Positions 1-10,330 of a DNA stretch of 64,000 nt are shown here, piece after piece. Where the stretch lies: NCBI RefSeq assembly GCF_901709675.1, contig NC_051088.1:20064693-20128692 (forward strand), in the 5' to 3' direction. The notes beneath the pieces are model-generated. The model saw nothing but the letters and a program-made list of their open reading frames with translations, did not search any database and had not been told where the DNA came from. A program made the translations under genes and the position numbers. The first letter of the stretch is position 1, and every line of letters starts with the position of its first letter. This DNA is from Syngnathus acus (lineage: Eukaryota > Chordata > Actinopteri > Syngnathiformes > Syngnathidae).

Positions 1-445
1 AATTTGTGTCTGCTTGGAGAAACTCCAAATTCCCCAGGCCTTGAAAAGTGTCCTCTTTGAGAGTGACCAGGAAATTTCTGTTGATGTGGAGTTTTTTCAG
101 TGAAGCAAGGGCACTGAAGACTCCGGGTTCCAGCTCTTGTATGCTATTACCGCCGACATGTAGAGAAAGGGCATTCTTGAGCACTTCCATTTCTTCTGCA
201 CGAAGCTCAACCAAGTCATTATTGTAAAGGTTCAAATGGAAGGGCACATTTGACAGAACATTTATTTGTGAGATTGCGCTGATGTTTCTCTGCTCGCAGT
301 TGATATAGAAGATACCGTCCTTTGTCTCACAAGAGCACAAGGAGTCACAAGACTCGCTAATGAAAGTCGACGGCTTCAAGGGATGGGAATCTTGAGATTG
401 GGCTGCCCTTAAAAACAAGGTGACAAAAATGATGCAGGGCAACAT
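1..445 (-). CDS. slitrk6: SLITRK6, N-terminal part (gene runs off the left edge)
   Basis: SLITRK proteins are single-pass neuronal and sensory-organ membrane proteins that act in neurite control and synapse formation through two extracellular leucine-rich repeat blocks. The frame opens with ATG at 445-443 and stays open for 148 codons to the window edge. Residues 1-17 form a hydrophobic signal peptide (MLPCIIFVTLFLRAAQS). A cysteine cluster follows at C33, C37, C39 and C50, the N-terminal LRR cap. LRR units start near residue 69, with repeat-type leucines and asparagines around residues 93-148. The stretches SCDSLCSC at 32-39 and KEDTFQGLGNLEFLQAD at 130-146 resemble SLITRK6 more than SLITRK1. 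No intron interrupts the frame, as expected, because SLITRK coding sequence lies in one exon. The ATG is the first after the splice acceptor. The second LRR block, transmembrane segment and tail are outside the window. A related slitrk paralogue is the main alternative. Confidence 0.9.
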   Translation of the reverse strand, partial: MLPCIIFVTLFLRAAQSQDSHPLKPSTFISESCDSLCSCETKDGIFYINCEQRNISAISQINVLSNVPFHLNLYNNDLVELRAEEMEVLKNALSLHVGGNSIQELEPGVFSALASLKKLHINRNFLVTLKEDTFQGLGNLEFLQADTN

Positions 446-460
446 GATGGTCTGTGATAC
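446..460 (-). other. slitrk6: slitrk6 5' UTR, start of the coding exon
   Basis: Fifteen bases lie between the splice acceptor and the slitrk6 ATG, giving a very short 5' untranslated stretch in this exon. No other ATG lies between acceptor and start. Confidence 0.7.
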
Positions 461-480
461 CTGTAAAAACAAAAAGTGGA
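461..480 (-). other. Splice acceptor before slitrk6 coding exon
   Basis: Read on the minus strand, a T-rich tract (TTTTTGTTTTTACAG) ends in AG at 462-461, directly before the coding exon. The fit to the vertebrate acceptor consensus is strong. It implies a separate upstream non-coding exon, as known for SLITRK6 in mammals. Confidence 0.7.
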
Positions 481-1248
481 TGGGGAGCAGAGAAGAGAAA
501 ACAACATTAATAGGAAATAATTTCATGTTTTGAATTCTAAAACGACATTCAGTTGCAAGGTAAAATGTCTACAAAGGTGTACAATGGATATTTAGCGGCT
601 AATGGGGACTCAATACACTTTAACAATTTACAGAAAAAAATATACAGCGAGTGCTGATTTCAAGGCTGAGAGAAAACACAGATGGCATATTTTCCTGTGA
701 CTCACAGTGGGATAATGATAATGCTGCATTTGAAAATATGTCTCTCTTTTGACTCAGTGTTTAGCCCTGCCTATGCCATGCATCTATGTGACTCACAGAG
801 CTACTTGATTCAAATGTCATCCCATGTTTAGCTCAAGAACACATTTGTAAGAACATTTTAACCACTTATTACCCAGCAGGACTGAATGGATACCAACACA
901 AATGATGGCATCTGAATTGGTGCGACATAGACATAATGTATCCATTAATTGGATTTAAGTTACAATAGAACAAAGGGTGAATACCTCTTATTAAATGCCC
1001 GTGTTATATCTTGACCCATGAGTATATAACTATTATAGGAATGCATTCTTTAACAAAACTCAGCAGCCGGAATACTCCATGGCACACGACTGTGTAAGGA
1101 AACCTATGACCCATTCAATAATACATTATCGTTTGTCCGTACTTCCTTAGTATTTGAAATTGCGAAGATGTGAGACTTGGTTAATGTCTGTGTGTGTAAG
1201 TATTGAACATAATGTTATATTAAATTCAACAAAAATGCCTTACGCCAG
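481..1248. other. Intron of slitrk6, no other feature seen
   Basis: AT-rich unique-looking sequence with no open frame of note and no recognisable repeat. It is assigned to the slitrk6 intron only because the acceptor at 461-462 requires an upstream exon. Confidence 0.5.
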
Positions 1249-1303
1249 TTTGTGTGTGTGTCTGTGTGTGTGTGTGCGTGCGTGCGTGTATGTGTGCGTG
1301 TGC
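1249..1303. repeat. (GT)n microsatellite, interrupted
   Basis: Alternating GT with TGCG interruptions. A short open frame read across it on the minus strand (rich in His-Thr) is only the repeat translated. Confidence 0.9.
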
Positions 1304-1495
1304 TTAACATGAAAGACAAGCTTAATAGATAACACAAACCATCTTAGATAAAAAAAAAAAATATTAAAAACTCGTGTACCATTGTCGTGGGGGTTTGTCG
1401 AGGGGACTTGAGGACCTTGTGATACATTATACAAATCTAACATGAGCAATTTTTTTGTTGATATTTTACCCAGCCCAAATGCACTAAACATATTT

Positions 1496-1498
1496 ACC
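1496..1498 (-). other. Candidate splice donor of a slitrk6 5' exon
   Basis: On the minus strand the sequence reads CATTCAG|GTAAATATG, a good match to the donor consensus, with the exon ending at 1498. It is the best donor I noticed within 2 kb upstream of the coding exon and would give an intron of about 1 kb, similar in scale to the mammalian gene. No transcript evidence is available, so this is a guess. Confidence 0.25.
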
Positions 1499-1499
1499 T

Positions 1500-2115
1500 G
1501 AATGAAACCACTAAACTCATTAAAACACCCTTTGGGTAATATTGTGCCGGTTCTTACTCTCTCGTCAACCAGTGGGACACTTGTACAACATCATCCAGTG
1601 GAAACAAAAGGAAGTTTCACAGTTCTCCGAGACCCACTTTTTAAAGTGGTCTCAGTTCGCTTCAAAATGAACTCTGGTGCGGTTTGCTCCAGGTGCATAG
1701 ATCCGAATATGCAAATATGCAGAGTAGGAATGCAGCGTGTAGGACTCGCATGTTTTCCTCCACTTTTGATCCAGACCAAACAAGCAGACCAAAAGACTTT
1801 TCTGGTCTGAATACCAGTACTGAATACTTAAAAATACACGCTATAGTGGTGGCGGGAAGGAAGAATTGCGAAAAAGCAGGGGTTCACTATTCTTCAGCCT
1901 TGCCAGCATTTAGACGCGGTATAAAGAGCTCCGCTTTCGCTTTCCTTGTTCAGCAGCTTTCTGCGTCTCACAATGCAAACATTCGTGCCACAATTGATGT
2001 AGTTCCAAGGTCACTTTCCAGACACAACTCAGACACTGAAGCGCTGTGTGGAGCACTGTTAACAAGAGGATATTTTCAGATCAACATAAATGAAACACCA
2101 AGCCCCGGAAATTAA
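1500..2115. promoter_or_regulatory. Candidate slitrk6 first exon and promoter block
   Basis: This block is more GC-rich than the sequence on either side. A TATA-like word reads TATAAAG on the plus strand at 1920-1926 and TTTATA on the minus strand. The minus-strand donor at 1496-1498 lies about 400 bases away. An open frame of 143 codons on the plus strand at 1684-2115 matches no family I know and is probably chance. The position just upstream of slitrk6 fits a first exon and core promoter, but the stronger TATA orientation is away from slitrk6, so a divergent transcript is also possible. Confidence 0.25.
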
Positions 2116-4430
2116 ACAGGACTGTAATGTAAGCAGACAACTGAATGAATAACCTTGTCAGTCGGTTACAGTTTAACTAAAACGATGAAACGTGTTTCAC
2201 CACCGGGGCATGCAGAGTGTATGGGGGATTGGGTTGGGGGGGGATTGGCCCACATAGACAATGGCTCTGGCATCCCCTTGAATGTGGGCATCAAGTTATC
2301 TTAAGTATGGTTAATCAGACATGCCTGCCTTTCTCTACTGTACATGCGATGATGACACTGATACTTCCGAGGATGGAAGCAGTTCCTTAGTCAAAGGAAT
2401 TATATTGTAATGTGTGTTATTACAATTATTGTAATTACAGACATGTGCGAGTTATATTACAAAATGACAGGAAAGTGTTTTTACCGGTACTAAAAATCCC
2501 AGAGGCTCTGAGAATATAAACAAGGAAGTAACCCGGACGTCCGGCACGCCAAAGACACCTGTGGTGTGGAACAAACTAATAGGTCCTTAGTTTCGGGAGT
2601 TATGTCATTTAAAGTATGTTAAAAAGCTTACTATATATACATTTTTAAAATAAATCATTAAATATCATATTGGAATGAAAGTAAACATTTTCCACAACCC
2701 CTAGGTTCCGGTAAACATTTATACAAGATGTGCATTTTTATTTTTTTTGCCATATTTCTATGTATAATTGTATAATAGTGAAAATGTAACTGACAAATTG
2801 ACTAATCTGTCAATGCCAGCCAGTGGTGTTGTTAGGGGTTCACGCAGGGTCTTTTTCAGTCAGCATTACGTATTCCCATTCCTTAATCCCACCTGATGCA
2901 CACGGTTCAGTAATTCCCAGTTCTCCCGGGACCACTATACCATTGGTCAATGCAAATCTTGTACAAAGGTCCATCCATTGCACCTTCTGCTTTTGATCTG
3001 CTTCTTTACTTCTCAGTGACACAAATTTGAATACTTAATTGGGGAACTGCAATATTAATTTGGACCCTGGTCCAAGTTGCGGCTTTGGGTTACGAAAGTA
3101 ATAAATGCCAGAATAGATGTTAAAAGACTCAAAGAACAGAACTAACAACCAATCTGTGACAAGTTGTCAAGTCAACACACCATCAAGCATTTTTTAACTG
3201 TAAATTTCCACAGTTTTTCACCCATTTGTTTACGCTCGCAGCAGTATCACATGCTGATGGTACAAATGGACATTTTACAAATTTTCCACTCCCCAGTCAC
3301 ACCAGTTTATATTTGCTTCTCTGTTGAACCACCCACTCTATTGTCGTTCCGCTAGTGCCATGTTCTAGAACAGAATTCTTACTTTGAAGCAAAAACCTAG
3401 TGACGTTAAAAGACGGATTCTTTGGCTTGGTATTTCAAAGTCAGTTCCATATAAAACCTAAGTAGACAAGCTGTTGTTGCATATGCACACATAAACAGAG
3501 TCTGACATCGAAGCAGTATGGCAATTTCCTTTTAATATTTTATCCGTGGTTCTCATATCCAAGATGTTCTTCTTAACTCGAAATAAAAACCAGACTATCA
3601 TACAGCAATATCTGATGGTGAATATTGTTAGCAGAAGCCAAATATAGAAGAACATTAGTCTCACATGTATTTGTACCTGCATTTTAAACAGACTGTCAAG
3701 ATTCTTTGTCTCGTCAAGAAGCTCAGAGTTGCATGGCACACGTCACAAGAGCGTGAGATAAAACATCTTTCAGCAGTAGTCTCCCTGCTCTACATACACC
3801 ATTCAAATATGCATCGCTTTAATTAATTTTTGACTCCTATTTGCTTGTTGAAGCATTCTGCGAACATTGTGAAACCTCATCTTAAGACAAATGTTAGTGT
3901 AGTTCTGACGTTGACAAACCTCTGCAACGCACAACTGCTCATTGTTACATTGAAAAGGGGGCACCGCCAAGCATGTGATTTTTACTGACAGAGTTTTCCG
4001 TTTAATTTGTATGCCTCGTGAACAGAATGCCCCACGTGTTGGTGTTATTTTTATCGTCAGTCTCACACTTTGCAGGGAATCAACTCAATACACGAATCTG
4101 AATTTAGAGAGTGCAGAGTTATAAGCATATAATTAGAATTGGCATCATGCAGTGTTCCACTCAGCAGTTATTATTGGAATACAATAAAATTCAGCAAACT
4201 GTGAAGCCCAATTCCGGTTCTCAATTTTAGTTGGTCTGTGAGCCACAATCTTTGGATTTTGAATCATAATGTCAATCAAAAGAACTGTCTGTATACATTT
4301 TGAGAACATAGTCATGACTCTGGAATTTGCTTGTTTTATAGGTCATCACCAAAATCTGCACAGTCATTTCTTCACATTTTATTCATGGGCTTCACCCTCA
4401 TTAACAAGTTACAATATCTGCATTCATGGT
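2116..4430. other. No gene seen
   Basis: Mostly AT-rich unique sequence with a short G run near 2240. A 60-codon minus-strand frame at 2840-3022 has a protein-like composition but matches no family I recognise and has no start context or splice sites that stand out. Other frames here look like chance. Confidence 0.5.
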
Positions 4431-6889
4431 GAAAACTCTTGAATCTTGAATCTTGAATTTATTGTGACAGCAGCAATGTTGAGGAAGTACACTTTTTTTT
4501 ACAAACGTTTCAAAATAGAATGGACTTTCGAAGTAGGTTCAACAAAAAAGAGCTGAAAAACGGTGCAGAATTTTAAACACGTGGGAATGATTTCATCCTG
4601 AGAAATGTCCTCATTCAATTACTGAGCGCCGCGTTTACATTTGCCTTTTGGTTGACTTTTGTTTCTAATTGCATGAAGAGCGTACTATTTCAAAAGGAGC
4701 GTCACGTTCCACCTCTGTGCAATATTCTACATGACGGACTTAAAATTCCTTCAGGCTTCATCTGTTCTTCACTACTTGAATTGCTCGATTCAACATGGCA
4801 ACCGCAGTCAGCGAGAAAGGCCACAGGGTACTGGCAATGATCGTCTTATGATTTCCTCCATAAATAGGTGTTGCTGCTCTCTCAAACCTCTCTCAAACGA
4901 GGCGATACTTGCGCAGTAAGAGATTATAAAAGATTTTACTATATTATGCTGACATAAGTATCGAAATATGGGAACTGGGTGTGGCAGTAAAAACGTCAAT
5001 TATATGAACCAGCTTCTACTCTCCTTTTTTTAGGTTGACGCTTCTGAAGTTCTTCCACTAAATTTATCCAACAGTGTTTGATTGACTTAATATAATCACA
5101 AGGTCGCTGTGATGATGGAACAAAAACGGGCCTGGTAGGAGTAAATAATTAAAATTTAGTGGTTTAGCACCACTTTTGATCAATAATTTACTTTGTGTGG
5201 AGACAGTTGACAATATTGTTGCTGTCCAATGACAAGCCTGTCTATCCTGTTTTTTTCCTTCCAGGAGCAATAAAAACAGGACTGCAAAATATGTCAATAA
5301 AACACACCACAAACGACAAAGGGTCTGGTGCTGTCAGGAATTTGAGGCACAGTGAAAAAATATCTCTTTGGAGCCCCTCCTCTTCAATATTGAAGATAGT
5401 CTTAGACTCCCAATCTGATTGCATTTTGTGATGTTTAAGTTGGCTCAGGTAGATAATTTATTTCCTCCTTGACCAAAAACAGTTTATTTATTCTACGTTT
5501 CCATGATTCATGCATGTGAGATGAGTTATGACACAATAAATAAAACAAATACTGCAGGTTTCTTGGAAAACATCCATTAAGGGTATGAAACTGACTAAAT
5601 GAAAATATGCAATATTGCAGCATGCAAAATAATAATCATTCCCAACCGTGCATATATTCAACACAAGTTATGGTGGTCAGTATCAGTCTCTGCCCTTGTA
5701 GTGACAAAAGCAACAGCAGCAGCAGTAGCAGCTTTAATACAGGTTAGGAATAGCGCTGTTCACGGCATGTTTACCCCCCTCAGGCATTGCATGAATTAAC
5801 AAAATGACGAGACTCTGTTGGCCTGCACGTTCTACCCAAAGAACAGTGTTCAGTAAGAATGTAAGTTAAAAAGCTCTTCAGCATGTTCTAGCATGTCAAA
5901 AAAATAAAGTCAAGACATGAAATCAATACTCTCAATGCTCTCACTATCTGTTTTTGGATGGCTTTAAATGTGAGGCTGCATTTATTGAACAGTCACAAGC
6001 TAAAAATAATGCGTAATCGTCTAATCAACCTCTCTACAAACCACAGATACAATTACTTGGAACTAACTGCATTCTTCAACTGCTGAAAAATAATAATTGA
6101 ATATTAATGAAATGGTTGTTTCGTGACTGCAACCTTCCATTGTGACAGCCAAAGCACAGAATCCTCTGCAAGCAGCTTTTTTTTTCTTTTTTTCTATCTG
6201 TGTTATTCATCTCTCTGGCGATTATACAGGCACGTGTCGCTGCAAAACAATTCCTGCCTGAAGAGCAGTCGTCCTTCGACCGAGTCCCTCGGAGGTCAGA
6301 AGCCAATGGTCGCGTGTGGCCACTATTACATCAAGTCCAACTGCTTTTGCTCGCAGGCACAAACGAGAAGGGAGTCAAAGAGAGTGTAACTTGTTGCATG
6401 CAGCCAGGCGCGGTTTCATTTCAGTGACACACACAAACATCTCCTCTGCTTGACTGTGCAGAAATGTGACTGTATTTTTGTGCCTTTTTTATGCACACGT
6501 GCACACTCTGGTCGCATGCAATTGTGCCGTGCAGTGATCCCGGGAGCCAATTACTGAGGAAGTGAGGGTCCCTTTTTCATCCGTAGTAATGGAAGTGATG
6601 TGGCTCACCCTGCAGGGTCAACACCACTACTATGCCCTCAAATGCGTAAGAGCAAGAGAGATTCACTCCAATGTAACCCTGATTTAATGATACTTCCTTC
6701 AACTAAGGAATATTCACTTTTCCTTTTGCCACAGCACATTTCGCCAGGCCGATGCGTGTTTCTTTCTTTGGCGACCACTGTTGCGCCATTTGGTAACCCA
6801 ATGTAAACCTCAGGGGCTGTTGTATAATCTTTTGTGGTTATTTGCTCATGGTAATATAACTAAGAGGTACTCCCCATACTCATTTAGTC
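4431..6889. other. No gene seen
   Basis: Unique-looking sequence. A short array of CTTGAAT units at about 4437-4457 resembles the tail of a LINE 3' end, without a recognisable body. A CAGCAG run lies near 5712 and a T-rich tract near 6178. Confidence 0.5.
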
Positions 6890-7103
6890 TGGCTTCTTTC
6901 CAAAAACATGCCTGTTACGTAGGTGTATTGAAAACACTAAATTGTCCATTGTTTATGTGTAAATGTGGGTGTGAATGCTTATTTGTCAATATTGTGCCTG
7001 CGTTTGGCTGTGCGTACCCTGCCTCTCGCACAAAGTCGGATGGCATGAACTCCATTTCACACGCAACCCGAATAAGCATTACGGAAAATGTATGGATAAC
7101 TAG
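6890..7103 (+). mobile_element. Degraded tRNA-derived SINE, 3' part
   Basis: The body order (CCAAAAACATGCC, a variant of GTGGGTGTGAATG, GTACCCTGCCTCTCGC) matches the better-preserved SINE copies elsewhere in the window, and the end reads GAAAATGTATGGAT. The 5' tRNA-like head is missing or unreadable. Confidence 0.75.
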
Positions 7104-7122
7104 CATGGCAGAACCACCGATT

Positions 7123-7304
7123 TTTAGATGAATGGATGCCTAAATTTTGTTCCCTCAATTTATGTAAATATGATTTTTTTAATGGCATTTATGCAGAAAG
7201 TGGAGACTCTTTAGATTAATGGATGCCTACATTTTATTCCCTCAATTTATGAAAATATGACTTTTGTAATGGCATTTATGCAGAAAGTAGAGAATCTGGA
7301 ATGC
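7123..7304. repeat. 87-bp tandem duplication, two units
   Basis: Units start at 7131 and 7218 with AATGGATGCCTA and share CCCTCAATTTATG and GGCATTTATGCAGAAAGT with several substitutions. The array begins at the end of the adjacent SINE remnant. Confidence 0.9.
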
Positions 7305-7698
7305 CTAAACATCCATGAGGTGTGAAATTACTCATCCAAGTAATTTTATCAGATTTCTTTTCCCTGTATTGTGACATCACAAGTCAGCTAATCTACATAA
7401 TACTGTTGACTCACAATATTTCTTCACTCACACTTTTTGCTTCTTTTCTTTCCAGACTACATGGAAACACATAATCACGATTGGTATAATGGTGGTGGCG
7501 ACTCCACTGTCCCAGCCCCATCTACCTGAGTTCGAATTGGTGCCGCCAGTACGTCACTGGTTTAGGGGCACAGGTGGCCAAGTCACCAGTTTTGAAGGCT
7601 ATAAGAAGTGAGGATTTACTGACGTACACTCAGGCACGCGAAGCTAGCGTCCTTTACTTTGCGTTAGCTTGGTTGCTGTGGATAGCATTTGAACGTTT
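7305..7698. other. No gene seen
   Basis: Unique-looking sequence between a tandem duplication and a SINE. The words ACCTGAGTTCGAATTGG near 7527 resemble a tRNA B box but no A box or body accompanies them. Confidence 0.45.
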
Positions 7699-8043
7699 CA
7701 CTCTACACCTCACAGTCAGGGTGCGGGTTCTATTCCACCTCCGGCCCTCCCTGTGTGGAGTTTGCATGTTCTCCCCATGCCCGCGTGTTTTTTTTTCCAG
7801 GCACTCCGGTTTCCTCCCACTTCCCAAAAACATGCTTGGTAGGCCGATTGAGCACTCCAAATTGCCCCTAGGTGTGAGTGCGAGTGCGGATGGTTGTTCG
7901 TCACTGTGTGCCCTGCGATTGGCTGGCAACCGGTTCAGGGTGTCCCCCGCCTACTGCCCGATGACCACTGGGATAGGCTCCAGCACGCCCGCGACTACCG
8001 TGGGATAAAGCGGTAGAGAAAATGGATGGAGGGATGGATGATG
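7699..8043 (+). mobile_element. tRNA-derived SINE, nearly full body, head truncated
   Basis: A degenerate B box (GGTTCTATTCC, 7726-7736) is followed by the standard body: TGTGTGGAGTTTGCATG, TCCGGTTTCCTCCCAC, ACATGCTTGGTAGG, TGCGATTGGCTGGCAACC, GGGATAGGCTCCAGC. It ends in GATAAAGCGGTAGAGAAAA and a GGATGG tail. The A-box region is not recognisable. Open frames crossing it on both strands are artefacts of the repeat. Confidence 0.92.
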
Positions 8044-8141
8044 ATGCCTGGAGAGGCACAGAGCGATAACGTCATCATTACTTTTTTGCCAACTCCATTA
8101 CTCATGGACATCGGGCAAGAGCATAGGTTTTCAATGGAGGA

Positions 8142-8149
8142 TATAAATA
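8142..8149 (+). promoter_or_regulatory. TATA box before the hAT BED ORF
   Basis: TATAAATA lies 41 bases before the ATG at 8190, so transcription would start just upstream of the ORF. This looks like the retained promoter of the transposase gene. Confidence 0.45.
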
Positions 8150-8189
8150 AGTAGCTTACCCACGAATTTCACACATTTAGCACATTGCG

Positions 8190-8588
8190 ATGGCTGCAAT
8201 GTCAAAGCGTCTTGTGATAGACAATCATGGGGAGAGATTGAAACGGTCGAAAGTGTGGTTACATTTCTCAAAGGTTGATGGTGACGATGCATGTTGCCAA
8301 ACATGTTGCAATGAATCATTAAAAAAAAGTGTGGAGAAAAACAAGCAAGCTCAACGAACATCTAGAAAATTTGCATCCCATCTCACATATGAGCTTTTTG
8401 CTGTCCAACTGCATGTTCTGTATTTCTGTACACTAAATAATTGTTTTTGTAATGTTAAACCTCAGAATTGTGATTTATTCAACGTTTTTTTTTCTGTAAG
8501 TTATTGCTTTATGTGTTTTTTTAATAGATGTTGTGGGACAAGTTCATTTATCTGCATAAAAACAGTGTTGATATTTTTTTTTTCTTAA
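8190..8588 (+). pseudogene. hAT transposase N-terminal exon (BED zinc finger), truncated
   Basis: BED fingers are DNA-binding domains of hAT transposases and of the ZBED proteins derived from them. The start MAAMSKRLVIDNHGERLKRS leads into KVWLHF (W23, H25, F26) and a C-x2-C pair at C36 and C39, the first half of a BED finger. The second half should supply a histidine and cysteine or histidine pair after a serine-rich helix; only SHLTYEL near residue 63 remains, so zinc binding is probably lost. After about residue 70 the frame becomes low-complexity and hydrophobic, unlike a transposase. The frame is open for 132 codons. It is most likely a dead transposase exon, less likely a first exon spliced to something not seen here. 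Confidence 0.6.
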
Positions 8589-8823
8589 TAGAAATGCCGT
8601 TAAAGGAACTGATCAATAAGCAGTATTGCTAAGAGAAGTAGTATTGTTAAAATCTTAAGCATACCCATCCCTATTCGTGAGGTTCCTTACAATGCCTGGA
8701 TCAAGATTGGTGCAAATTCTGAATTTGCAATTTATATCCCTTCAATTTCTGTAACTGCATATCCATGTAAGAGTTAGAACCTATTTCCGCTTACTTCTGA
8801 CAAAAGGCACACAGAATTGCCAG

Positions 8824-8961
8824 ATTTGAACCGAAAGGATAAATGCTATAGAAACTGGATGGCTGAATGGTTAGCTGGTCGGTTTATCGGAATCACGATA
8901 AACCGACCAGCTAACCATTCAGCCATCCAGTTTCTATAGCATTTATCCTTTCGGTTCAAAT
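8824..8961. repeat. Perfect 66-bp inverted repeat with 6-bp spacer
   Basis: Arms 8824-8889 and 8896-8961 are exact reverse complements over 66 bases, separated by six bases (8890-8895). After one mismatch the match continues for four more bases outside the arms. The right arm read on the minus strand is the 3' tail of the adjacent SINE (GCTATAGAAACTGGATGG), so the left arm is an inverted copy of that tail. It could form a long hairpin or cruciform, or be a fold-back sequencing artefact. Confidence 0.97.
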
Positions 8962-9214
8962 TTGGCCCAAAGTTTGCCAGTCAGTCACAAGCCACATATT
9001 GGAAAACACACTTTTAGACTCCATTTCACACTTGAGAATTTAGGGTTTTCAGTGAAACTATCAGGCATGTTCTTGGAAAGCAAGAGGAAGTCCCTTTATT
9101 TAATGAAAACCCACGCAAAAGCAGAGAACATACAAACTTTTCACAGGAAGGCTGGAACCGAGATACAAACCCAGAACTTCAGAAATATATCGACCGTGCT
9201 AAGCCAATAAACTA
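8962..9214 (-). mobile_element. Degraded tRNA-derived SINE
   Basis: On the minus strand the order is TTGGCTTAGCACGGTC (A-box-like), a degenerate B box, CCAGCCTTCCTGTG, TTTGTATGTTCTCTGC, GCGTGGGTTTTC and AAGAACATGCCTGATAG, followed by a very diverged 3' body. Its tail runs into the inverted repeat at 8824-8961. Confidence 0.8.
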
Positions 9215-9599
9215 ATACTGAAATAAAATAAGCACTAATGGCTGTATTAATGCTTTGGATAATAAAATAACCTAACAAATCCCAATCAAGCAATGTTAAA
9301 GAGTGTTGGACCCAGACATTGCATTTAGTTTCTAAAAAAGAGCAATTGTGAAACTGGTGTCAAAAATGCTGGTTGGACTCGGTTATTTTGAAAGTACAGT
9401 AGTCGCTGATCCATACTTTGGGCAGTGGGCGGGGTACACCGTAAAGCGTTTGTTCCTAACTAAACACCGTTGCTGCTTTCCGATTGGTTCTTTATACCGA
9501 TTATAATGTACCTGGAAAACAACTGGTTCACTCAAACAACCTTCTGCAAACCTAACACGCCCATAATAAACAGTTACGTGAGAAAATCAAATACATTAA
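9215..9599. other. No gene seen; small SINE shard
   Basis: The words GGGCAGTGGGCGGGGTACAC at 9419-9438 are the inverse of the SINE body. The rest is unique-looking. Confidence 0.5.
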
Positions 9600-10330
9600 T
9601 TTAGATACTGTAAGACTAATGGAAGGGCGCAGCATGAGTCTGGAGTGTGCCGCCGTCAATTGTGTCACGGGGCAAACATCCAGGTGGGCTCAAGGTTAGC
9701 TGTCAAGTTCAAGCTATAATGTGGGAAAAATTGAACGACATTGAGTTCTTACCAATAAAAAGTGATGGTGAAAAAGCTATTCCAAATAACAGCGCGCGGT
9801 AGATTACTCCATCGGTGCGCAAGTCTCTCAGCGCCGAGGGTGAACTTCTTCCTCGAGAAAGAGTCAAGTCTCCGCTTGTCCCGGTCACTGACACGCTGTC
9901 ACACGCGTGGGAAAAAAATCCTTTCCCCTCTGATACCGGCTAGATGAGCAACACTGGTCCTCCGCCACCTTCCCCAGAATGATTGGGTTTAAATTCCCAG
10001 TTTAAAGGAATTGGGAAGGGGGAAAAAAGTCGGGTGCCTTGCAATAAAACGTCAGATTTATTTGTTGTTTTTACTGCACAGGCAGACACCACAATAACAA
10101 AGGTGTGATCTGTAACCTTCTGTCCTCGCAGCGCCGTGCGTTGTAAAGCGTTAACAACTCTGCGACGCCTTGGCTCTTCTTAATTTGCATGATGTGGAGG
10201 TGCAATACAGCGAAAGGGGAGTTGGGTCAAGCTTTAAAGAAAACGCAACTACACATCCGGGAAAGCTTGACAAAATAAGAGCGTCGTCATATATGAAGCT
10301 TCATAACTGCGCCTTTTGTTTGGTATCTGA
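9600..10330. promoter_or_regulatory. CpG-dense block, candidate promoter
   Basis: CpG dinucleotides are far denser here than anywhere else in the window. About 13 fall between 9788 and 9915 alone (AGCGCGCGG, CAGCGCCGAGG, CACACGCGTGG), with a second cluster at 10130-10170 (CGCAGCGCCGTGCG, CTGCGACGCC). Vertebrate deserts are CpG-poor, so such a block suggests an unmethylated promoter or enhancer. A minus-strand donor-like site (ATTG|GTAAGAA, exon end 9753) would let a transcript begin here and splice to slitrk6 at 462. A recent CpG-rich insertion is an alternative. No ORF of interest is present. Confidence 0.4.

Larger units (their letters stand above)
8044..8673 (+). mobile_element. hAT transposon remnant with BED-finger exon
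   Basis: The right end reads ACCCATCCCTA at 8663-8673, the inverse of TAGGGATGGGT, a terminal sequence also found at 38781. Inside is an ORF beginning with a BED-type zinc finger as found at the N-terminus of hAT transposases. The left terminus is not clear because it abuts the GGATGG tail of a SINE. The catalytic DDE domain is absent, so this is a deletion derivative or a fragment. Confidence 0.75.

Noticed and set aside
1240-1491. Minus-strand ORF with His-Thr repeats
   Set aside because: Produced by a GT microsatellite.
7574-8008. 144-codon plus-strand ORF and opposing frames
   Set aside because: They translate the SINE body, whose copies elsewhere also give spurious frames of similar sequence.
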